Source of the DNA: Anarhynchus alexandrinus
Taxonomy: Eukaryota; Chordata; Aves; Charadriiformes; Charadriidae
Length of the DNA stretch: 64,000 nucleotides
NCBI GenBank assembly: GCA_008711295.1
Contig: VUYV01000333.1
Span: 218,512-282,511, forward strand
Direction of reading: 5' to 3'
Under the pieces are notes generated by a model, which saw only the letters and a program-made list of their open reading frames with translations, did no database searches and was not told the DNA's origin. Position 1 is the first letter of the stretch, and every line of letters begins with the position of its first letter. Positions 37,501 to 50,640 of the stretch are shown here, one piece after another. A program made the translations under genes and the position numbers.

Positions 37501-40500
37501 GTGTAAGATAAACAGAGAAACCTTTCTCAGCTTAGCATCGACCAGCATTCTTCCCTGCCACGCACCACGCTTACAGCTGGACTGGAATCTCGGGTACCGC
37601 GGCACGCAGCGAACGTTGACGCGGTACTTCCGTAGGGTTTTGGGGGCAGCCGTGCGCTATTTGCGTTTGACGCGGGCCGTGTCTTCCCACCCGTCCTCCC
37701 AGTCCACAGTGCACAGGGCCGGAGCTGCCAAAGCGCGTTAGCAGAGCGCAGAGCAGGTTTATTTATTTTTAATGCAGCCCAAGCCTCAGAACTGGCACTA
37801 CCCGACCCCAGCAGCCACTTTTTTGCACCACCCCGGGGAGCGCTCTGACAATGCGCCTTTGTGCACGGCCCCGGCAGCCGGAGGAGCCCCGGGTCGGCGC
37901 CGGCTGCCTCTGGAGCCTCGCCGAGGGGTGCTGGAGCCGCAGCGATGCCCCACCGGGAGCATCACGGCTCGGTAGAAGTTGAAGAAGAAAAGAGCCACAG
38001 TCAGGTCACCCATCCGTTGCCCCCCCGCTCTTGCCGCTTCAGCGTCCAGCACAGAAATTTTTTTTCTGTCAAATTCAGCGCATCCACTGTGAATCTATGA
38101 ATCGTTCCCTTCGGTGCAGGCAGCCGCTGGATGTGTTTCCTGCGGCGCGGGAGGACAGGCAGGGTCCGGCCGAGCTCTGCCTTCTCCTGGCCCGGCAATG
38201 CTGCAGAAACAGATTGTGCCTATTTAACTATTTACCACTGCTACATTAGAGCACATTCAAGGGCTGTAATTCACCTCTTAAAGTTACAAGTAAGTGTGGA
38301 AGAGTTATTTTAAAATCGATATCTAACAGAATGCCATTGTTCCAACATTAAAACCTGCTGGGAAATTACTAGGAGGCATGTGGCAAGTCAAATCACTGCC
38401 TGCCAGAGGAGGAAAGGATTCATTACTCCTCTAAAAGGTGCAAGTCTTCACTGGCTTTTTGTTCTGGTTTGCAGCCTCAGAAATGAGGCTGGAGCGTCTG
38501 GCTCGCTCCTTCCCTCATTCTGCCGTGATTTCGCTCTTTCGTTCTGGCTCTGCACCGTGGACGTTCCCTCACTCTCTGCCCGGCGCTGGGAGGGGGTCGG
38601 GTCTGGGGCCGAGGGCTGCGATGGCATCGTCGCTGCCGTCGCTGCTCCTGATGGAGCGTGGCGCTCTGCCTATGAATTAGCTCTCACCTATAAAAGCATC
38701 TGCAACAACAACAAAACCGAACTGGGCAGCCGCTCAAAGTCATTTTCCGAGCAGGCTCTCCAGCGCCGGGTTCAGGAGAGCCATCGAGCGCATCGCCTGG
38801 GGAAGCCTGCTGCTTTAATCTTGGCCTGCCATCTGCGGCAGAATTAAAACACAGATCAGCTTTAGCTTTTTGCCTTCAGGACTTTGCGAAATTTGGCGGG
38901 TGTACATCCCCAGAAAGCCCTTGAGAAGGACCGTTCGCTTCTGAGGAGAGCAGTCCTGCAGAACGCGGCCCTGAAACCTCAGCTCAAAGGGAGAGATGCG
39001 GAGGTCTCGGTGCAGCCGTGCTGGGGAGTCTCCTAATAACAAGGTCAAATAATTCAAGAAGTCTTACACACATGGAGGGAAGCGGCCGCTGTTCCCGAAC
39101 GCGCACCGGGTACGGACCCGGTGGGTGCCCGCGGCAGCACCGCCGGAACAACGCCCCACCACCCCCAGCCCTCGTCCCGCCGCGCGGCGCACAGCGAGAG
39201 CCGCCGGGTTCACTTCTAACAGCTCCTGTTAATCACACAACGCGTCCTCAACGTTGTGAAGTACCCTTGGCTTTTTATTATGGGTAATTATTTTTCACGT
39301 ACTTATTGCTTTATTCTTTCTGTACGTGTGACTCCCCTTTGCCATCCAACAGACACGAACTGCCGCTGTTTTTCTCATCTCGCCTGTAGACACGGGGTTG
39401 CACATCAGATGTGAAAACAGCAGATGATAAAATCTTGAGTCACTTTCAGCCTTTAATATTTCAATGCACAGCCTTGAGACAACCAGATTTCACCCCACAA
39501 CCAGACAGCCCCTTTACTTCTTCTCTGTACTAAGGAAAACACTTCCTACTGTTATTTAATTCTGCTTATTTTCTCACCCAGTTGCCACAATCCTCACTTC
39601 CATGTCAGTATGCTCTACGTGCACTTTTGGGGCGGAATTTGGAGACAACACATCATCAACAGTACACGCTTTTCTCCATAGTTGTATGACCTGGAGCACA
39701 AGGGAGCCATCCTCCTTAAATATTAATTACAGTCACTATGGTAAGAACAAAAATAGCACTTTATTTTTCAATTGAAAAGGATAATGCAAGCCAGCTATTC
39801 TTGCAGCCTAATGCTTGGCAGAAGGAAGCTCTCTCCAAAAGGAAAGCTAAACCGAGAGAAAGCTGCTCTGAGCTGCTTCTCCCGGTGTCCATCTACACCA
39901 GTGCCTTCCTTCGGCTCAGGAGCGCTTTGAAAGCCAACTCCATCCTGCTGCCCTTGCTGCAGCCTGGCTCAGCGCAGAGAGGTTTCAGAGCACGCGAACC
40001 GCATTCCCTCTGGATGAAATACGGCTGGAAGATGCACTCCAGGAACGCGGCTCGTGTGCTCTTGCTGCTAACGGGCATTGGGGCCACGGGCCACCCTGGC
40101 ACTAGTCGAAAAGGAATCCTTCTGGAGAGGCGCACAGGGGGGTGGTTGGTCCTCTGCACCGGCTCAGCCCCCGCGGAGCCGCACCGCCTGCTAATGCAGA
40201 TACAATCTTACTCTTTCCCCGCTATTGATTTCAGAACTCAGTCTCGATTATAATCCTGTTTTAGTGTTTTTTGAGGTTTACATAGTATCCTGGCCTTTTG
40301 TCATCAATATTAAACAGAGAAAAGCTCCAATTGCCTCTTTCTGCCTCTTCGGAGGGAAGACAGGAGTAGGCTGTTGTCGATTTAACAGACACCTCCGTTA
40401 CTCCACTGCATGAGAGCCTTTTTCTAGTAATCAGTGTCTGAAATGAGTAGAAACAGGACTTAAATTTACCACTTTGAACATGAATCAATGAAGCATTATT

Positions 40501-41155
40501 GCCAACACACATCCTTCACTGTCACACATCTCAGTCGTGCTGTTGGTTCGGGAAGATTTAAGCCCCGTCTCCCACCCAGCTTTGCACCTGTGAGAGATCC
40601 TTTTTATCGAGCTCGCTCTCTGATCTCCGCATAATTAACCAAAATACGAAATCCCTAGCTTCTGCCGTGCACGCGTGTGCTTTGAAACTTCCTGCAGGAC
40701 CACGAGATTGTGTACAGATGGGCAATCACGGTCAGCTCGCAGGAGGCAATCACAACTTTTACTTGGTGCCTCTTTCGTTTTCCTGCCTACTTGCATCTGC
40801 CTAACCGTCTGTTCGTCGAGCCAGGGAGCATCCATCATGTAATAGGATGAGTCCTACTGAGTCAGACACTCTGCTTCAGTTCATGAAATGAGTTGGCATG
40901 GTATGCTCGCCTTGGCACGCTAGATGCAAAAGACTTCAGCCCTTTCAGATATTTTTCTGCTACAGAGGAATAGCAGGCCAGATTAAATAATAGAAACATT
41001 CATTCAGCAAGGCAGCTGCTGAATGGAAATACGCAAACCAGTTGAAATTAGGTAAAAGTCATCTCTCTTGCTAAGGGTCAAAACAAGTAGTAAGCTGGGC
41101 TGAAGGGATACAAGATTTTGGGCTGCAGAGGGCTGAGCAGGATGAATTCCACCAC
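31513..41155 (+). other. KCND3 intron, first part; no further exon recognised
   Basis: Nearly 10 kb of non-coding DNA. GC-rich blocks lie at about 33590-33870, 34920-35110, 37140-37290, 37830-38010 and 39060-39220. AT-rich stretches include 32580-32760, 36000-36360 and 39270-39780. The missing KCND3 continuation (filter YGD, S6, C-terminal tail) is not present here on the + strand. In mammals this intron is very long, which agrees. No nested gene, RNA gene or repeat element was recognised. Confidence 0.8.
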
Positions 41156-41182
41156 TAATGAGCTTAGTGAATAAGCTCATTA
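41156..41182. repeat. Perfect 11-bp inverted repeat with 5-base loop
   Basis: TAATGAGCTTA pairs with TAAGCTCATTA across GTGAA. This is the strongest small dyad I noticed in the window. It lies 340 bases upstream of a CR1 3' fragment and may be a chance hairpin or a site for a dimeric factor. Nothing coding is nearby. Confidence 0.7.
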
Positions 41183-41524
41183 CCTAACGAGCTCTATTGA
41201 ACAAGCTTGATTTCCAGCCTAGGGAAAGCCTTCCGAATAGATAAAACATAGGTAAACAGCTCCATCAGTTTACACACAGAAGACATCTCTGTAGCTCAAG
41301 AGCAAAGTCGCGGTCATTGTCAGATTCTTTCCTGAAGGTGCAGATGTCCGCATGGATCAGAAAAGCAACCAACGGTAGAGGCTCTTTTCCAGTTTTAACC
41401 TTTCTGTACAAATTCTGATACAAAGAAGGACGCACGCCAGCATGACTTGTTAACACACACGGCCTAATAACTTCCCTTCGGCATTAACGTAGGACTGTTC
41501 TGCCCTCCATGTAAGACACCGCAG

Positions 41525-41584
41525 AGCTGGACTAGGAGACCTCCAGAGGTCCCTTCCGACCAAATTTATTCTATGATTGTATGA
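41525..41584 (+). mobile_element. CR1 LINE 3'-terminal fragment, plus strand
   Basis: About 60 bases match the CR1 3' end: GCTGGACTAGGAGACCTCC, then CCAGAGGTCCCTTCCGACC, then ATTCTATGATTGTATGAC with the typical 8-base end repeats. It is severely 5'-truncated with no coding part left. It lies in the KCND3 intron in the same direction as the gene. Confidence 0.88.
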
Positions 41585-44500
41585 CCAAGCGCTCCTGAAA
41601 TGCCGCGTCTCTGTGGATCTCCATCTGAAACCCCAGCCTTGCTTTTGTGGCCTGGGAAGATGATGTCAGACCAGAGGCCAATTTCGAGGTCTGGCCAAAC
41701 GGCCCAAAGGAAATCTCACACCCACACTGTCTTGCGGACGATTTATTCCCCAGAAAGGCAGGAGTCGGGGAGTGCCCAGTCTGCACGGAATGGCCCGTCA
41801 CGCACCCCCACGCTGCTCAGCATGGTTTTCAATTCTGCTGGCTCGGAAGTGAAAGGAGAAAATGAGATTTCAGAAGAGGAGAACAGACCTACAGATGTTG
41901 AAAGGAAAATCTATAAATCTTAATTTTGTATTCTACATAGTAACACTTGTATTTTTTTTTACCATTTTTTCGTAGATTTTCAGCAGGTACAGAAGTATTG
42001 TTTAAACTATTCAGCTCCTACAGTTGTGCCGCTCTCAGGCACTGCCACTGTCCGTCCCCGCTCTGTTACCGTCTAAGCAGAGCTGAACAATGTTTAAAGA
42101 GGAATATGCAAGGAAAATGTCTAAACTTTGCAGTGAAAAAAACTGTTAACTTGGGGGGAGCTAAAGATTTTTAGGAGAAAACAGGTGTTCAGTCTTTAAA
42201 AATATATACATTTAAACTATGCATGCATGCCCTCAAGTGCTCATCGCAGGGTAAATAAACGCGCGCACAGCTCGCCCGTAGACGTCAGCGCATATTCACA
42301 CGATTACAGCGGGGAAGTCTGGCACCAAATGGACTGTGAACTGAAAGTGAATTTCAGCAGCTTTTAGGATTCTTTTTTTTTTTTTCCAGAAACAAAGGAG
42401 GCGTCTGTCGCTGCCTCGTTAGCCGTGTCCAGGGGGTTCGTTTGCTGCTGCAGCACATAAAACCCACTACTCGGGCGAGGCTGTGGCTCTGCGCCTCCTT
42501 CCAGGGCTGCGTTTTTGGCAGCTTTGACGGCCCCTTGCAATTCCATCTATGTAAATAATTTTTAATGGTTCTGCCCACTCTGATCACAATGTGTATCGGG
42601 AGTAACTTCATTACAGTCAGTGAGTCACCCCGGTGAAAAACGAGTGTCACTGACAGCTAAACTGGGCTCTGTGGATTTGAATAGGTCGGGTGTAATTTGG
42701 GAGACATGTTATGCACTACTTTTATGGGAAAGTCATTATGGCAAGAGATGCCTTCTGGTGTCGGGTCCTCCAGAGCCGTATCTCATCTTTCATGTTTGCC
42801 AGGGCTTTCCTTGGACATCCCGTGCAGGGCAGTGATTTCCAGCTCGCGGCATTAGATGCACTGTAGTTAAGGCACTGAAGAAAACTGTTGGATAGAATTT
42901 GTGTGCCATTAATAACCGCTTCCCTGGCAATATCAAAACAGAGTGGGCAGACGGCACATCTACTACCTGTAGCACTTGACTATACAATAAATTAAATCCA
43001 CCCATTAAATCATCACAAACTGAGAGAAAGGGCATTTATCTCAACATCTGTGCATATTGAAGGCTTTATCTGCAATGTGAAATACTTATGATGAAAACTA
43101 CTGGTGACTAAAAGCAAGTCAGACAAGGGTTTGTGGCATTTCGTAGGAAATGAGCTTAGCTAGTGCACCCTGCCCTGGGAGCAGGGATTTCAGAGGACGT
43201 GTGGGTGAAAAGGCAGCTGAAACCCTCAGCGGCAGCAGCACGCAGAGAGCCCAGAACGCCACCCCGCGGGGAGGCAGGAACGGCACCTCCGCTGAACGTG
43301 GTCTGCGGTATCGGACACCTTAACACAAATGAATGCCGACAGTATTAGTGCAAGCCGGTGAAGGAGCAGGAGTTATCTGGCAGCGCTGGTTGAGTATCTC
43401 CAAGTAGAAGTGGGCGGACAGCTTCCCTTTACCTTGATGTGTCCCGTTTTATTGATTACTCGTAGCTTGTTCTCAGCCTCATTGCTGGATTGCACAGAAC
43501 GATCCACCTCTTTCTCGAAAGGTCAGCGTCACATTTGATACAGGGTACCATAAAACATGTTGTAGAAGTAGGATGTCATGTGTCCTGCATTTCTGGACAA
43601 TGCTTCTCCCTCCCGAGCTGTCACAGTGGCTTAGCGTAATGGGCTTCCGAAGGGCAGCTGTAGCTGCCAAGGGACAAGGTGAAGGGGTTTTTAGACAGCC
43701 GCGACCATTTCCCTCATCCAGTCCTATCACCAGGGACAGATATAATGAAAGTACAACGGCATCTTTGCTTCTGTGCAGGCTCTCACTGTGACTCGGGACA
43801 AAAAGCTTCATGTGAGCAAGGCAGAATTATGACAACTTGGTGCTTCCCGTAGCGACCTTCGGCAGGCGTTTGGGAGGGACCCGATGGCCATTTGTCAATT
43901 AGCTGTATGAATCTCAGTGCCAGGATTCTCAAAGTCAAGTGGGACTTCGATTCCACCTCTGGCTGTGAAATGACAGAGACCCAAACTTTTCTTCACTCTG
44001 CGCCAACCACTGGGCAGCGCGCTTTATAGATGGCAAAAGCTCTGCTGCACTACACCGCGGATGGCGGGGGATTCAGGCAGTACCCCGCTCATCCCGCACT
44101 GGGATCGCCCCAGTTACAGTCCTGCTGCAGGAGAGGCACCGTCTGCACCGCACGGCTGAACGGCCACAGGTCCGGAGAGAGCGACCCGAGAGCGCTCAGG
44201 CAGTACGTGTAGCAGTAATCAGCCCAAATGCCTTACTTCCAAGTGTGCGGTGCGATCTAAATAAAATATCAAAGAACTCGATCTCCTCTCCCAGATAAAA
44301 GGAGAGATTGGTGAAAAAAATCACACGGAATTTTAGATGATAGAATAAAAGATGTTCTACAGGTCTATGTTTTCCTGCTTTATAGGGAAAGACCGAAAAT
44401 GATTTAGCAAAATGCAAACAGAAGTCGTTTCTTTCCCAGACGCTGATTTATTATTTAATACTGAAATACTATAAATAACAAATCTGCAGAATCATCTAGC

Positions 44501-47500
44501 CAAGAAACGAATGCGCGCGTGTAAAGAAACGCATACGCATCTCGCCAGGCTCTGCCAAAAGGTTGGCGCTGGCGCAGCCCGCGGAGGGCTGTTCTGCTGC
44601 TGGCGGTGACCTGGCGAAGCCGTTAGGACTACTGCGCACCCGCCTCACCGAGCCCGTGCTGGCACGCATTTCTGTCACCGTACCGGCCTGTCCGCCTGTT
44701 AAACTTCGCCTTAATTTATCACTTTTAATAAGTCACAGCTATACGTTTTGCCAGAAGAAAAGCCAGTTCATCTGCGCGCCGCACAAGGCGGGACGCCCGC
44801 GCCGCCGGCAGCTGGGCATTCCGCAGAATTTGACCCAGCGACTTACTAAAGTGGAATATATGTACTTTGTGACAAGTACTGCCACGCTGCATGTAAAATG
44901 TTAAATAGCAGCAAAATCAGTCCGTTTAAGTTACAATATAATGTATGGTTTTGAGCTTTTACTATATAATCCATTTTAAAGTACTCTTGGGATACACTGT
45001 TCTACGGTAAAATTAGATTTTTAGCAAAACCTGGCCTACAAAATATAGCCCAAATACTCAGCATAACAGAATGTAATCGTAGGAGTCAGTTTGCCATCTA
45101 AGATGCAATGCATCCTGTGGATCTTTTTTTCCACTTATCTTTTAAATGCAATTTTCTGTCCCACTCAGTTGAAGACCAGGTTAAATCAATAAAATAAAAA
45201 TAGCATTGTAATATTATACCTTGTAGAAAAGACTAAGGTCGCTTCTTGTCAGTAGCTGTAAAAGCGATAAACCCAAACCAGATTTCACGTAAACATGCGG
45301 TCTTTGACCGTCGTTACCTGTTTGGCTGCCTGACCACGGGCTAAGGCGCCGAACCCCACAGACACCAGAGCCCGACTTGGGCAGTTCCAGGTTTGTGACG
45401 CCGTCTTGTCCACAGAGAAAGGTCACTTCGTCAAGAGCGACCACGTCTCCAAACACAGAATAGTGATTTTAAGCGTTTTTAATTGGGTTTTCATCCATTT
45501 CGGAAGAGTTTCTTGGTTTTCTTAAATAACGTGATCCTTCACAAAATAGAGCATCTGTCTCCCCCTCAGCTGCAAACCAGCGTTCACACACACAGCGCGG
45601 TGTTTCCAACCACAGGAGAACGGGGAACGGTCATGTGAAAATATGGATTAACGGGGACTCTGAAGAGCATTAGTGCAGCTCTGCTCGAGCCGCCTGTAAG
45701 TACAGGAGGGGAAACCCCCCAAATCTGTAACTGATGGCAAAGACTCTTGCTGGAAGACGCCAGAGCGGGTGGCGGGCAGGCCAGCCTGCCGCTGCCATCG
45801 TGCCTGGGCTGCGCCGCCCCCGGGCGGGGGAACAGCAGCGACGGCAGCACATCACCCGCTCAGTCGGCGGGCAGAGTCCAGCCTGGGGATTTAAAAACAA
45901 TCGCTCTGCCTCATCGTTATTCATTGCGTATTTTTCCCTCGTACGGCTCTGTCCCTGGTTAACAAAATACCACAAGATGACTGTCCACTTTAAGCAATTA
46001 CGTGCAGGAGGCATAATGCCATCGGTGGAGCCCACGCCACGAACCCTTCACCACGCAGGAATAACGGGCAAATTTCATGACCTTTCTATGGAAACACGGT
46101 GAATAAAAGAAATCAAGAGAGCAGAAGCCACAGGCACAGCCCAGTGCACACAGCGGGTCATCGTACAATCTGCCATATGCAATTCTGAAGTCCCGTGAAT
46201 GCCATGAGCGTATCCTTAGCCGGAACCCTACACGCCTCCAGCTGGGAGTAAGTCAGATTGAGTGGGTACGAACGAGATTCTTGAGGATTACGTGTAAGAT
46301 GTGAAAAGCAATCGCACCACTGTATATGATAAAACATAACCATAAAATAAAAGACTGAAGGCCTGAATGATTGGGCATTGATGCAAAGTGGTTTTTAAAT
46401 GTTACCATTCAGATATGGCAGAAAATGATATCCCTTTTGCAAAAACAAACAGTACTGAGTGGTAGAAAACAAAACCCACGTCAGAAAAGGCAGCTCTGAG
46501 GAAAGACGTGGCAGAAGCCCAGGGCTCTCTCCTCTGCCTACCCCATCGTTTCCAAACTGTTTTCCTTTCTCGGCGTTCAAACCTTTCCATAATTCAAGAG
46601 GAGTTAGTATGTGCCGTTAGATGGGTCTGTCCGAAGAGCTGCAGCGGAGCAGCGCACCCACAGGCAGAGACCCAACGGGACTGATGGATGCTTTGCCCCT
46701 CGTTCGTTTCTCAAAAGTATCACACATGTGGGCTTTACAATAAAATTATCGTAATTGTTTTAGTGCGTAGACATGTCAAAAAGTTGCTCTTCGGGTGCAG
46801 ACATACTCAGTTAAAACTGATCTGAGCCCAGTCAGCACGAGAGAGGAATTCAATCCCTGTCCGGCGGTAGGTGTGCCGGGCAGTTCCCGGCCAGGCTGTG
46901 CGGGACCGGCGCGCAACTGAACAGTCTGAATCCCGTCTAATTATACACATGGAGCACGTCAAGCATCACAAGGAGTGGTAGGAAATGAAGTCGAAAATTT
47001 CAGAGATTAGGCTGATGAAGAGATTGGATGCAGCTGTCAATAGAAGTCCTCTCCCTTCTCACCAAGTGCCCCCCGTGGCCACAGATCGCTCGCAGGGCGC
47101 GCCACGCTGACAGGCGCGTTACAGGGAGTATTCTGCGAACCGAAGGGATATTGGCTTTATGCTCACTGTGAATAATGGGCTTTGTCAGGAATGATCTATG
47201 GAAAAACTAAGCACTACTCAGGGTTGTCTTTCGGACACACACGGCCGTTCACAGGGCATGGCGTTGGCGGTGCGGAGGGCTGGGGCTCACGCCGGGACGG
47301 TGGCGTCTGTCCCCGGCTCCTGCCAGCCCCTGGCCGCAGGCAGGACACGCTGCCCCGGACACCGGCACGGATCTGCATGGCAAAACCTGCAAGTCCCTAC
47401 GCTGTCCCCAGCTTCCCCATGGACGTGGAGAAGGGGACGCAGTAAAAGAGCATAAGTGGTTCAGTGTAAATTGCTTATTTCTTTCCCAAAAGCCTTTTAC

Positions 47501-48293
47501 TACAGTGACAACAAGTGTCATACGGGGTCCTCAGTCATCCCATGCTCAGCCCAAAGCTGAGAGCTGCTGAGCAGGGGCGGGGGGGAGCCCAGCTCAAACC
47601 CACTTGTCTTCTGGCCCATTTAGGTACTTGTTCGTGTCGGTGCAAGCTTAGGGGGTTAATCACAGCCTAAAAGACTCTTTCTTAGGGACGTAGGGAAGAA
47701 AAGAGCTGCTAAGGGACAGTTATTTCTGCCACCTCTCCTGCTGCTTTTTTTCGTATTATGCATCCTCCCAAAAATGTCAAATTTTTCTTCCATTGAGTCA
47801 CGTACCGCTTCCCTCTCCCTTAGCGAGCAGTATTTTGTGCCTGTCTGGGGGCTGTTTTAGGAAGAGGGGAAGGTTCTGCGCTGCGGCCGTGGCAGCGACC
47901 GCAGCGCGAAGGTGGCGAGCCCGCACCCCGCCGCGGCTCTGCGCAGCAACCAGCTGGTGCCTGAGACGATTTTGGTGACGTGAGATGATTTCGGAGACTA
48001 ATGTTCTCCCAGCTCACTATTGACACATGGGACGGGTAAATGAGATTTACTTTGGCATCTCATTCACTTCTCAATCCATCTTCTCTAGTACTTTTCTCCC
48101 CTCCAGCCTGTACACGGAAAGGTCAATCAGTTTAATTACAGATGTTAGACACATACGAACGATTTGCAGATCTGCTAAGTCTGCTCAGGCAACTGGAACT
48201 TTGTTGCACACTCCTACTGCTTTTTGCCCTCAATATAATAGCAACAGGTTCCATATCGTAGCAAAGAATCCTCCCCGTGTGGTCACTGCACCG
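41585..48293 (+). other. KCND3 intron, middle part; no gene recognised
   Basis: AT-rich sequence (for example 42840-43130 and 44880-45230) alternates with GC-rich patches (44500-44830, 45740-45900, 47040-47400, 47870-47960). A T run is at 42373-42385. Small motif-rich AT stretches resemble conserved non-coding DNA, but this is untested. No exon of KCND3 and no nested gene are supported on either strand. Confidence 0.7.
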
Positions 48294-48388
48294 CTGGAAC
48301 AAATGAAGAGTAGTGAGTTTTAGTGACGTTTCTNACTGGAACAAATGAAATAAGTGACTGAAGAGTAGTGAGTTTTAGTGACGTTTCT
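48294..48388. other. Duplicated block beside a single N, likely assembly artefact
   Basis: The 14 bases CTGGAACAAATGAA occur at 48294-48307 and 48336-48349. The 29-base block from GAAGAGTAGTGAG to GACGTTTCT occurs identically at 48305-48333 and 48360-48388. The single N at 48334 lies directly after the first copy. Identical copies abutting an N are what two overlapping contig ends joined without merging would give. A real recent tandem duplication with an 11-base insertion is the alternative. Confidence 0.75.
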
Positions 48389-49869
48389 GCGGTTTCACCA
48401 AGACTGTCAGAATATGCTACAAATATTTATTAAAGTTTACCACCTTCCTAAATACACACTGACATCTCCAACTTACAGACGTAAAATCCAAGTCAACAAA
48501 CAACTGAACTTCTCCACAAACAAAGAATTCCCCGCTCCTGTTTTGCGGCAGCGGCAGAGCTTTCTCAGTGGAACCTGTGCAGTCCCTGAGACCATCGCCT
48601 GTGCCCGAACGGCGATGGCACAGCGATCGGGAGGCAGCTTTGATCAAATTATTCTCTGGTTCTTTGAAGACCCTGACTGCCACAGAAGGTGACCAGAACG
48701 GGTCCCCTCCTGCCGACAGGCAATGGGTGGCACGGACATTTTCTGGTGTTTGTTCAGAGGTTCAGTCCGGCACTTTTCCACCTGTAGCTTTCTCACCAAT
48801 CACTGTAACGTCACCCCAGAAGAAAATTCTGCTGACGAGGTGGTGGTTTTGATAGCGGTCATACCCCCACATCACTGCTGTCTGGTGCTCCCACAGTCAG
48901 GACCCTTTGCAAAGCAGAGGCACAAATCCATTCAGGGGCTGTAAATGGCCCACCAAGAGCGGTGTGTGGTTTCTGTCCCCTTAGAGAAACCCACAAAGTC
49001 CTACAGGGGTCAAAACAAACACACAAATACGCAAACTAACAGGAGCTGCCTTACTCTTTGGAAACGATTTCGTAGCGTGTTCCAGGAACCCATACTGCAG
49101 TATAAACTTCACTTTGAAATAAAGGACACGTTACGATTTTTAATTGCATCCTAACCTTTCATTAATTGGGCTCTGTGCAGTGAGCAGCACCGCAATAACG
49201 GGTCTGCAACCCCTGCGCAGAATGCCAATGGGCCCCAGTGAGAGGAGTGCTCCTCAGCGCCGCGCCGGGGCCGAGGGACTCCTCCGGCGCAACGGACACT
49301 TCCTCACCACCCAGTGGCCTTTGTTTCCCTGGAATTACTTTCAAAACAAGCAACACCTGAAAAGCATTCCCCACACACCGCAAATGTTGGCATTCGCTCA
49401 CCAGAGGCAGACGCGGCTCTGGGAAGTGGTGGCTTTCAGCAGCTCCGTAAAGTCACATTTGGAATTTATTTCCGTCATAACGAGTCCAGCGAACAATCCT
49501 GTCAGGAAGATTTATTTGCATACCTCACGTTTATGTTTTCATGTCATTTCTGCACTTCCCATAAACACTGGATTTTACAGCTAATAGAAGTGCCGATCCC
49601 GAGGGGTTCCCGGCTGGGGCCGCGCGTCCGTCTGCGTCCGTGCCACCCTGCCCGAGGGACCGGCCCCGCGGGGTGCTCGGCACAGCCATGGCCATGGCCG
49701 GAGCTCTCCGGCCTCTGCCTGCATCCACAGGATGAGGCCACAAAGTGTGACCTCAGGGCTGGAAAGACACAGACCCCGTCCTCGGTGGGAGACGGGAGGG
49801 CACAAGCTGGAAAGGATCCCCACGACGCACCGGGGTGACCTCCCGCGCCTGTGCCTCGGCAGTGACCGT
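48389..49869 (+). other. KCND3 intron between duplicated block and CR1; no gene recognised
   Basis: Mostly moderate GC, rising from about 49590 into a GC-rich patch just before the CR1 copy. The hexamer run GCCATGGCCATGGCC is present near 49686. No exon or repeat family was recognised before about 49870. Confidence 0.6.
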
Positions 49870-50321
49870 CCCCTGTCCTCGGCACTGGTGAGGCCCAACC
49901 TCGAGTGCTGTGTTCAGTTTTGGGTCCCTCACGACAAGACAGACATTGAGGTGTTGGAGTGTGTACAGAGAAGGGCAATGGAGCTGGTGAGGGGTCTGGA
50001 GGACACATCTTGTGAGGAGCGGCTGAGGGACCTGGGGGGTTCTCCTGGAGAAGAGGAGGCTGAGGGGAGACCTTATCAGTCTCTACAGCTCCCTGACAGG
50101 AGGGAGTAGCGAGGGTGGGGGGCGGTCTCTTCTCCCAAGGAACAGGACAAGGGGACAAGAGGAAACGGCCTCAGGTTGCACCAGGGGAGGTTTAGGATGG
50201 ATATCAGGAAAAAGTTCTTCACCAAAGGGTTGTCAAGCACTGGCACAGGCTGCCCAGGGCAGTCGCCATCCCTGGAGGGATTTAAAAGACATGTAGACGT
50301 GGTGCTGAGGGACATGGATTA
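49870..50321 (+). pseudogene. Decayed CR1 ORF2 (reverse transcriptase) C-terminal remnant
   Basis: The first frame reads [15 protein letters not shown] and later [17 protein letters not shown], the region just after the reverse-transcriptase core in CR1 ORF2. At about 50040 the match moves to another frame ([18 protein letters not shown]). It shifts again near 50155 to a frame reading GNGLRLHQGRFRMDIRKKFF. At least two frameshifts plus loss of the endonuclease and the RT catalytic core show it cannot make an active enzyme. Confidence 0.88.
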
Positions 50322-50408
50322 GAGGTGGACTTGGCAGTGTTGGGTTAACAGTTGGACTTGATGATCTTAAAGGTCCCTTCCAACCTAGACGGTTCTATGA
50401 TTCTGTGA
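49870..50408 (+). mobile_element. CR1 LINE copy, 5'-truncated, plus strand
   Basis: About 540 bases match the avian CR1 3' part: the end of ORF2, then a 3' UTR with GTAGACGTGGTGCTGAGGGA and GGTTGGACTTGATGATC-like sequence, ending TTCTATGATTCTGTGA at 50408. The 5' border is approximate because the flank is also GC-rich. The copy is dead: truncated and frameshifted. It lies in the KCND3 intron in sense orientation. Confidence 0.93.
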
Positions 50409-50640
50409 CTTTCACAGCTAAGAGGAACAGTTAAGGACAGTCTCAAAACCAGATTTTCTCTCTCTTTTTTGCCAGGGCTCAGTCTTCTCAACCCCAGCTT
50501 TAGGAACAAAAATTTAGGATCAAAATCTGTCTGTCTTCCCGGCCACCCTGGTCCTCCCTGTCCATGCGCCTCACCCTTCGCACCCCCCGCACAGAGCCCC
50601 GCAGCCGCAGCTTGGCAGGGGATTGCCAGGGCCGAGCGCG
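50409..50640 (+). other. Short GC-rising spacer after the CR1 copy
   Basis: Ordinary intron sequence that becomes GC-rich toward the minisatellite. No gene or repeat family was recognised. Confidence 0.5.
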
